This document shows, piece by piece, positions 58,384 through 64,000 of a stretch of 64,000 nucleotides of DNA. This stretch comes from Jeotgalibacillus aurantiacus (GTDB taxonomy: Bacteria; Bacillota; Bacilli; Bacillales; Jeotgalibacillaceae): the NCBI RefSeq assembly GCF_020595125.1, contig NZ_JACNMS010000001.1, forward strand, positions 496,001 to 560,000, written 5' to 3'. A model generated the notes under the pieces. That model was not told the DNA's origin, searched no databases, and saw only the letters and a program-made list of their open reading frames with translations. The translations under genes were made by a program, and so were the position numbers. Position 1 is the first letter of the stretch; each line of letters opens with the position of its first letter.

Positions 58384-60021
58384 TTACTCCGTCTTATCCG
58401 CCCACTTCAATTCCACATAACCTACCGGGTGACGGACAACGTCTTTTACATTGTCAGCATATAGATACACCTGGTTGTAATAGTGAAGCGTGAAGATCGG
58501 TGCTTCGTCCATCAAGAGTTTTTCTGCCTGGTACAGAAGCTCATAACGTGCTGCTTCATCTGTTTCAGCTTTTGCATCGGCAATCAGCTGATCAAATTCT
58601 GCGTTGGACCATCCTGTACGGTTCATGGATGAATCCGTTACAAAGCTTTCAAGTGCATTGATTGGGTCTGCATAGTCATGCAGGAATGAACTGCGTGAAA
58701 GCTGATGCTGAAGTCCACGCTGCTCATCAAGGAATACATTACTCTCAACGGCTGAAAGTTCCATCTCCACACCGAGGTTCTGGCTGATCATCTGCTGGAT
58801 CGCTTCTGCCACAACACGGTTTGACTCTGTGTTGCTGTAAGAAAGTGTGATCGCAGGAAGTTCATCATAGCCTTCTTCTTCCATACCTTCTGCTAAAAGC
58901 GCTTTTGCTTCTTCTGCATCAAACACTTGAAGGTCTCCGTTTGTTTCACGGAAGTCATTGCCGCTTGCATCTTCAAATCCTGGTGACACAAATCCGGTTG
59001 CCGGCACTTCACCCATTTTCGTTACGAAATCAACCAGTTCCTGTTGATTAACTGCTTTTGCAATCGCCTGGCGGATCTTTTTGTTCTGGAATGGCTCTTC
59101 ATTTACGTTAAAACGATAGAAAGCAAGTCCTGCCTGATCTTCAATCACAACATTTTCGCTATCAATCAGTTGATCGGCACTGTCGGCAGGAATTTCAGAC
59201 ATATCAAGATCTCCACTCTCGAACATCTGATATTCTGTATTCGTGTCACTTACCATTGCCCAGTGAACCTGATCAAGCTTGACATTGTCAGCATCCCAGT
59301 ACTCTTCGTTTTTCGTCATGACAAGCTCGCTGTCATGTGCCCATGATTCCACTTTAAACGGTCCGTTTGCAACAAATGTATCTGCTTCTGCGTACCACTC
59401 AGGGTTTTCCTCTGCAGTTGCTTTATGAATCGGGAAGAATGACGGGTTTGAGATAATGTTCAGGAATGCGCCTGTTGGTGCCGTCAGTTTTACTTCCAGT
59501 GTTTTTTCGTCCACAGCTGTGATACCAAGAGATGATGAATCTCCTTCACCTGCGTTAAACTCCTCTGCCCCTTCGATGAAGTAAGCAAGGAATGCTGCAG
59601 GTGAAGCTGTATTTGGATCCAGCATATACGTCCATGCATAGACAAAATCCTCTGCTGTTACAGGCTCTCCATTTGACCAGTTCGCATCTTCGCGGATGTT
59701 AAACGTGTAAGTTAAGCCATCCTCAGAGATGTCCCATGACTCAGCCATTGCTTCCTGCGGCTGATCATCCTGACCAAGACGTGTTAAGCCTTCCATCACG
59801 TTATTCAGAATATTCCATGATGAAGCGTCGAAACCGATAGACGGATCCATTGATGTCGGCTCTACACCATTGTTCATGCGCAGAACTTTTTCTCCGCTTT
59901 CGCTCTCTGTACCTTCTACATCCTGCTCAGGTGATTCATCACCGGCATTTTCATTCGCTGTACATGCTGCCAGTACAAGCACCATGACGATTGAAAATAA
60001 AAAGATTCCCCATTTCTTCAT
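58384..60021 (-). CDS. dppE: Peptide-binding lipoprotein of the Dpp system
   Basis: A 545-aa extracytoplasmic solute-binding protein (SBP family 5). The lipobox is LAACTA at about residues 17-22. Domain landmarks are RMNNGVEPTSMDPS near the N-terminus, NGPFKVESWAHDSELVM and FYRFNVNEEPFQNKKIRQAI. In B. subtilis DppE binds murein tripeptide (L-Ala-gamma-D-Glu-mDAP). It passes ligand to DppB/DppC. It lies 76 nt after dppD. Confidence 0.96.
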   Translation of the reverse strand: MKKWGIFLFSIVMVLVLAACTANENAGDESPEQDVEGTESESGEKVLRMNNGVEPTSMDPSIGFDASSWNILNNVMEGLTRLGQDDQPQEAMAESWDISEDGLTYTFNIREDANWSNGEPVTAEDFVYAWTYMLDPNTASPAAFLAYFIEGAEEFNAGEGDSSSLGITAVDEKTLEVKLTAPTGAFLNIISNPSFFPIHKATAEENPEWYAEADTFVANGPFKVESWAHDSELVMTKNEEYWDADNVKLDQVHWAMVSDTNTEYQMFESGDLDMSEIPADSADQLIDSENVVIEDQAGLAFYRFNVNEEPFQNKKIRQAIAKAVNQQELVDFVTKMGEVPATGFVSPGFEDASGNDFRETNGDLQVFDAEEAKALLAEGMEEEGYDELPAITLSYSNTESNRVVAEAIQQMISQNLGVEMELSAVESNVFLDEQRGLQHQLSRSSFLHDYADPINALESFVTDSSMNRTGWSNAEFDQLIADAKAETDEAARYELLYQAEKLLMDEAPIFTLHYYNQVYLYADNVKDVVRHPVGYVELKWADKTE

Positions 60022-60097
60022 GCTGTTTTCCCCCTTTTATGATTATGTATGGTTCCGGCCTGAAAGCCTGCCTGTCATCTAATCAGACACGTCTCTT

Positions 60098-61132
60098 TCA
60101 GGCCGGATTTGCGCGCTCATCCAGCAGCCAGCAGCTTGCTTTATGCGTGAATGTGAGCTGCTCTGTCTCAGGCATAAGTTTGTCACACACGACCATGGCA
60201 TGCGGACATCGTGCAGCAAACGGACAGCCCTCCGGCGGTAAAAATAAATCAGGCGGCGTTCCCTCAATCGGTTCAAGCGCCTTACCCTTTAAATCCAGCC
60301 GCGGAACGGAATTCAACAGCCCTTTCGTATAAGGGTGTTGAGGCTGATAAAAGATTTCTCTTTTCGTGCCTGTCTCTGCAATCTTTCCTGCATACATGAC
60401 TGCAATGCGGTGGGCAATTTTCGCCACAACACCCAGATCATGTGTAATTAAAATGATGGATACACCTGTCTTTTCCTGAATCTCCTGAAACAGCTCCAGA
60501 ATCTGCGCCTGAATCGTCACATCCAGCGCGGTCGTCGGCTCATCGGCAATCAGCAGCTCCGGCTCACACATAAGGGCAATCGCAATCACGATTCTCTGTC
60601 TCATCCCGCCACTGAACTGATGAGGATACTGTTTAAGCCGTTCTTCAGGATTTGGAATGCCCACCAGCTTCATCATCTCAACCGCTTTTTTCTTCGCCTC
60701 AGCTCCGGAGATTTTCTGGTGCTGACGGATTCCTTCTGTCAGCTGATCCCCTATTTTTAATGTAGGGTTAAGAGCTGTCATCGGATCCTGAAAGATCATA
60801 GAGATATCAACACCCCGGATTTCCCGCATTTCCTTTTTTGAAAGTGATGTAAGATCCTTTCCTTTGAACACCACCTGTCCACCCGTGATTTCACCGGGTG
60901 GCGATGGAATCAGTCCCATAATCGCGCTGGACGTCACACTTTTACCACAGCCGGATTCGCCTACAATCGCAAGCGTTTCTCCGCGAAATACATCGAAGCT
61001 CACACCGCGGACCGCCTGAACAGTTCCTCCATACGTTTTAAACGTGACCTGCAAATCCTTCACACTTAATACAGGTAAGTCTGCTTTCGCGGGTCCGGAT
61101 TGCTTCTTTTGTTCCTTGATTAATGTCATCAT
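60098..61132 (-). CDS. dppD: Peptide ABC transporter ATPase, DppD
   Basis: A 344-aa OppD/DppD-type ATPase. Walker A GESGCGKSV, signature FSGGMRQRIVIAIAL, Walker B LLIADEPTT, His in LITHDLGVV. The C-terminal extension CPFAARCPHAMVVC carries the Cys cluster of oligopeptide ATPases. It follows dppC by 12 nt. Confidence 0.96.
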   Translation of the reverse strand: MMTLIKEQKKQSGPAKADLPVLSVKDLQVTFKTYGGTVQAVRGVSFDVFRGETLAIVGESGCGKSVTSSAIMGLIPSPPGEITGGQVVFKGKDLTSLSKKEMREIRGVDISMIFQDPMTALNPTLKIGDQLTEGIRQHQKISGAEAKKKAVEMMKLVGIPNPEERLKQYPHQFSGGMRQRIVIAIALMCEPELLIADEPTTALDVTIQAQILELFQEIQEKTGVSIILITHDLGVVAKIAHRIAVMYAGKIAETGTKREIFYQPQHPYTKGLLNSVPRLDLKGKALEPIEGTPPDLFLPPEGCPFAARCPHAMVVCDKLMPETEQLTFTHKASCWLLDERANPA

Positions 61133-61144
61133 GTCACCTCCGTT

Positions 61145-62095
61145 TTATTTTCTCAGCTTCGGATCAAGCGCATCCTGTAAGCCGTCACCTAATACGTTAA
61201 ATGCAAACATGGTGACTGAAATAAAGAATGCCGGGAAGAATAAACGCCACCAGTGTCCTGAAATAATGACCCCTAATGCATCATTAGCCATCACACCCCA
61301 GCTGGCATGCGGTGCCTGAATGCCAAGTCCAAGAAAGCTCAGAAACGCTTCGGCGAAAATAGCGGTTGGCACCGTTAATGTCATCTGTACAATGATCGGC
61401 CCCATCGTATTCGGCAGAAGATTTTTTCTGATAATACGGGACGTTTTTGCTCCAAACGACTGTGAAGCTGTGACAAACTCATAGTTTTTAATCTGCATGA
61501 CCTGACCGCGGACAATCCGGGCCATTCCAATCCATCCGGTAACCGTCAGCGCAACAATAATCGTGGCAAGGCTCGGCCCCATCACAACAAGCAGCAGAAT
61601 CACAACGAGCAGGTAAGGAAGTCCATACAGGATCTCGACAATACGCATCATGACATTGTCCGTTCTACCACCTTTATAACCCGCAATGCCTCCGTAAATG
61701 ATGCCAATAAAGAAATCAATTAATGCGGCCATCAGACCAACGAACAAGGAAATCCGCGCTCCGTACCAGGTTCTGGCGAAGACATCGCGGCCGAGGTTGT
61801 CTGTGCCAAACCAGTGTGTGCTGCTCGGCGCCATGTTCTGATTCGGTAATACTTGTGTGGTAGGGGAATGAGGCGTCATCATCGGTCCAAAAATCGCCAT
61901 AAACGCGAGTCCGATTAAAAAGACCAGTCCGCCCATTGCCAGCTTATTTTTCAACAGACGCCTCCAGGCATCCTTCCAGTAAGAAAGTGAAGGCCGAACA
62001 ACCTCCTCGGCTTTCTCACGATCCTTCCCGACCGGCTTAAACCAGTCGTCCGGAATTTGTTTTTTATGTGTGTCCTGAGAAGATACTTGTCTCAT
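61145..62095 (-). CDS. dppC: Peptide ABC permease, DppC
   Basis: A 316-aa permease with an N-terminal cytoplasmic extension (1-45), then six helices. The periplasmic segment HWFGTDNLGRDVFARTWYG and the EAA-type loop AASQSFGAKTSRIIRKNLLP are diagnostic of OppC/DppC. It begins 2 nt after dppB. Confidence 0.96.
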   Translation of the reverse strand: MRQVSSQDTHKKQIPDDWFKPVGKDREKAEEVVRPSLSYWKDAWRRLLKNKLAMGGLVFLIGLAFMAIFGPMMTPHSPTTQVLPNQNMAPSSTHWFGTDNLGRDVFARTWYGARISLFVGLMAALIDFFIGIIYGGIAGYKGGRTDNVMMRIVEILYGLPYLLVVILLLVVMGPSLATIIVALTVTGWIGMARIVRGQVMQIKNYEFVTASQSFGAKTSRIIRKNLLPNTMGPIIVQMTLTVPTAIFAEAFLSFLGLGIQAPHASWGVMANDALGVIISGHWWRLFFPAFFISVTMFAFNVLGDGLQDALDPKLRK

Positions 62096-62097
62096 TC

Positions 62098-63030
62098 CTA
62101 CTCTCCTCCCTTCTTCGCCAGCTTGATTCGAGGATCAAGCAGCGTATATGCTACGTCAACAAGGAAGAGCATAAAGACCAGAATGGAACTGTAAAACACT
62201 GTCGTGCCCATAATGACCGGATAGTCACGATTATTAATGCTGTCAACGAAATACTTGCCCATGCCCGGTATTGCAAAAATCTTTTCAATGACAAAGGTTC
62301 CTGTTAAAATTCCTGCAAGTAATGTACCTAAAATCGTTACGACAGGGAGCATGGCATTTTTCAGTGCATGCTTGACGACAATCTTAAATGGTGTCAACCC
62401 TTTGGCACGCGCCATTTTTATGTAATCCTGCGTTAAGACCTCGAGCATGCTGGAACGCGTCAGACGGGCAATAATCGCCATTGGTCCCGTAGCCAGGGCA
62501 ATGACCGGTAGAACCATATGCATCGGACTGGACCACGTGGCAGCCGGGAGTATCTGCCAGTTTACTGCAAACTGCTGAATCACAAGTGTTGCCAGTACAA
62601 AGTTCGGGATGGAGATACCCAGCACAGCGAGCGTCATCGCCATATAATCGACAATGCCGTTGTGCTTTAGTGCGGCAATGATCCCTAACGTAATACCTGA
62701 CACAAGCGCAACCAGCACCGTCACGATCCCGAGTTCAAATGAAATTGGAAAGCCGCGTCCAAGCAGATCATTGACCGTCTGATCAGGGTTCTTGATAGAT
62801 GGTCCGAAATCAAAGGTTGCGATACTCTTCAGGTAAACGCCGTATTGTACATACCAGGGCTGATCAAGACCAAAATGAGCCTCCAGGTTCGCCTGAACCG
62901 CTTCACTCGTTCCACGGTCCTGATTAAACGGTGAACCCGGAATGCCTTTCATGAGGAAGAAGGTCAGCGTTGCAATCACCAGCACCGTGATGATCATGAT
63001 AAAAAACCGTTTAACAATATATGTAGTCAA
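62098..63030 (-). CDS. dppB: Peptide ABC permease, DppB
   Basis: A 310-aa OppB/DppB-type permease with six helices. The N-terminal GIPGSPFN segment and the EAA-type loop ARAKGLTPFKIVVKHALKNA are diagnostic. It follows dppA by 12 nt. Confidence 0.96.
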   Translation of the reverse strand: MTTYIVKRFFIMIITVLVIATLTFFLMKGIPGSPFNQDRGTSEAVQANLEAHFGLDQPWYVQYGVYLKSIATFDFGPSIKNPDQTVNDLLGRGFPISFELGIVTVLVALVSGITLGIIAALKHNGIVDYMAMTLAVLGISIPNFVLATLVIQQFAVNWQILPAATWSSPMHMVLPVIALATGPMAIIARLTRSSMLEVLTQDYIKMARAKGLTPFKIVVKHALKNAMLPVVTILGTLLAGILTGTFVIEKIFAIPGMGKYFVDSINNRDYPVIMGTTVFYSSILVFMLFLVDVAYTLLDPRIKLAKKGGE

Positions 63031-63042
63031 TGACTGATCCCC

Positions 63043-63867
63043 CTAACAAAATGTTGTACGCATCGCAAGCTCTGTCATGACCAGCATCGCCTGATACGCT
63101 TCTAAGATGTTTTTCGCTTCGTATGACACGATGCAGGTCCCCGGCTCAAGCACGGTCCCAGGCATTAAAGCTGCCCATTCCGCCTCACCATAATTGGTAA
63201 ACTCAATTTTCAGCACCGGAGCATCTGACGCAGTGACAGGCTGAACGGATTGGCGTGCTGATAACGCCTCCCCCGTTGCGAGCTTTAACTTTTCCCGAGC
63301 CTTTGCCGGCGTCAGGCTTTTAACAGATGACCTTGAGATTGTTTCTTTTACTGCGACCGTTTTAACGTTCTTAATCAGCTTATGCGCCTCTTCAGCTGCA
63401 CAGTCATCCCCTGCTACCATCACAACCGGAACTCCATAATGACCGGCTACCATCGCATTAAACCCAAGCTCTCCAATCAGGTGGTTATCAATCCACATAT
63501 TGCGCACACCCCAGGTCATCGCGTGCGACATCACACCCTTTTGCCCCGCTCGTGCATGATAGCCAACAAAAATAGCCGCATCGAAGTCCGCGGTAAGTCC
63601 CTGGACCATTGAAAACGGCTTAACATCTCCGGTGATCAGCTGCGCTTCCTGGTGTAGTTCCTCAATGATGATGTTATTCATTTTTGAGTGAGAATCGTTA
63701 ACAACTACCTCAGTGGCTCCCGCTTCAAAAGCTGCTTCAATGACGGCATTTGCTTCGCGCGTCATGATCATTCGTCCACGTTCATAGTTTTTTTCATTTG
63801 AACTCACGTATGTATAATCTGGAAGGCCTGTGATTCCTTCCATGTCCACAGACAAATAAACCTTCAT
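63043..63867 (-). CDS. dppA: D-aminopeptidase, DppA (M55)
   Basis: A 274-aa zinc D-aminopeptidase, identical in length to B. subtilis DppA. Metal ligands lie in LSVDMEGITG (Asp, Glu), the NDSHSKMNN loop, FVGYHARAG (His) and MSHAMTWG (His). It hydrolyses D-amino-acid-containing peptides and is the first gene of the operon. ATG 63867 is favoured over 63873 by the position of AAGGGGA. Confidence 0.97.
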   Translation of the reverse strand: MKVYLSVDMEGITGLPDYTYVSSNEKNYERGRMIMTREANAVIEAAFEAGATEVVVNDSHSKMNNIIIEELHQEAQLITGDVKPFSMVQGLTADFDAAIFVGYHARAGQKGVMSHAMTWGVRNMWIDNHLIGELGFNAMVAGHYGVPVVMVAGDDCAAEEAHKLIKNVKTVAVKETISRSSVKSLTPAKAREKLKLATGEALSARQSVQPVTASDAPVLKIEFTNYGEAEWAALMPGTVLEPGTCIVSYEAKNILEAYQAMLVMTELAMRTTFC

Positions 63868-63915
63868 CCCCATAATCCCCTTTTCTTCTCTCTCTTTCTA
63901 ATAAACAGGACAACT

Positions 63916-63945
63916 ATCATAATTTTCAAACTACTATAGCAAAAT
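63916..63945 (-). promoter_or_regulatory. dpp promoter with CodY-like box
   Basis: AATTTTCAAACTACT (63921-63935) matches 11 of 15 bases of the CodY box AATTTTCWGAAAATT. It overlaps a minus-strand promoter with -10 TATGAT (complement of 63916-63921) and a TTGCTA-like -35 about 15 nt upstream. The B. subtilis dpp operon is a classic CodY target (known), so nutrient repression is likely. Confidence 0.55.
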
Positions 63946-64000
63946 AATCATGATCTATCAAATGAAGGAAGGACTGTTTTTAGTTGGTACAGATGGGTTC
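63946..64000. other. Window end, no gene assigned
   Basis: An ATG at 63962 opens a frame on the plus strand to the window edge (13 codons) without a convincing ribosome site. It could be the start of a divergent gene; I do not call it. Confidence 0.25.

Noticed and set aside
63962-64000. Possible start of a divergent gene
   Set aside because: Only 13 codons are visible and no convincing ribosome site; the window ends.

Overview
The window reads as chromosome of a Gram-positive, spore-forming Bacillales bacterium. The signs are strong AAGGAGG-type ribosome sites with some TTG/GTG starts, a YjcZ-type sporulation micropeptide, a complete dppABCDE-ykfABCD murein-peptide operon in B. subtilis order, a ykkCD pair behind a guanidine-I riboswitch, CcpA- and CodY-like sites, and intergenic repeats of a kind common in Bacillaceae. 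A halotolerant genus close to Bacillus or Jeotgalibacillus is a guess only. I see no rRNA, tRNA, CRISPR array, prophage or transposase gene.

Layout. 0.5-6.6 kb: two sugar ABC permeases, then a ThuA-like protein, two Gfo/Idh/MocA dehydrogenases and a TIM-barrel isomerase, a set that suggests uptake of a disaccharide or glycoside and oxidation through a keto-sugar. 6.7-10.3 kb: PP2C-like phosphatase and cupin, secreted alpha-amylase under a cre site, AT-rich lipoprotein. 10.5-15.2 kb: alkylation repair (three-domain Ada, AlkC) with acetyltransferases and a P-loop kinase, then a Pr6Pr membrane protein. 15.3-19.3 kb: an unusual operon of a ketoacyl synthase lacking one catalytic His, a membrane histidine kinase and a zinc-ribbon membrane protein, then the YjcZ micropeptide. 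19.3-26 kb: nucleotidyltransferase, secreted nuclease, GNAT, SDR, DUF1349 protein, guanidine-regulated SMR pair. 26-33 kb: ZIP transporter, cupin, NagA, diguanylate cyclase, secreted subtilase flanked by two paralogous monooxygenase-like proteins. 33-37.7 kb: VOC protein, three-gene membrane operon with a YCW motif, DinB, Nudix, flavin disulfide reductase. 37.8-46 kb: OsmC, Crp/Fnr, glutaredoxin-like, TVP38, chemoreceptor, orphan MNT nucleotidyltransferase, GrpB-Nudix fusion, ThrE pair. 46.4-52.7 kb: XRE regulator with a membrane-tethered PstS-like protein, MHYT-PAS-GGDEF-EAL protein, AcuI-like reductase, alkyladenine glycosylase. 53-64 kb: cold-shock gene with a structured leader, a 31-aa basic peptide, and the dpp-ykf operon.

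Repeats are the most distinctive feature. There are three kinds. (1) A GC-rich 52-bp palindrome has seven full and two or three half copies, all between 6.7 and 25.5 kb, often within ten bases of a stop codon and in one case forming the end of a gene. (2) Four intergenic arrays have an exact 21-bp period (347-442, 12761-12862, 44322-44433, 52803-53362); their cores differ, but two arrays share one core in opposite orientation. The last array is enclosed in a 218-bp tandem duplication. (3) Two long nested hairpin elements (200-346 and 58230-58353) occur, the second lying inside the dpp-ykf operon. Other non-coding signals are a long stem-loop RNA candidate at 48390-48472, a three-hairpin csp leader, and a 23-bp motif shared upstream of a diguanylate cyclase and a chemoreceptor.

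Start codons were chosen from Shine-Dalgarno spacing and family length; several are shorter than the longest open frame.
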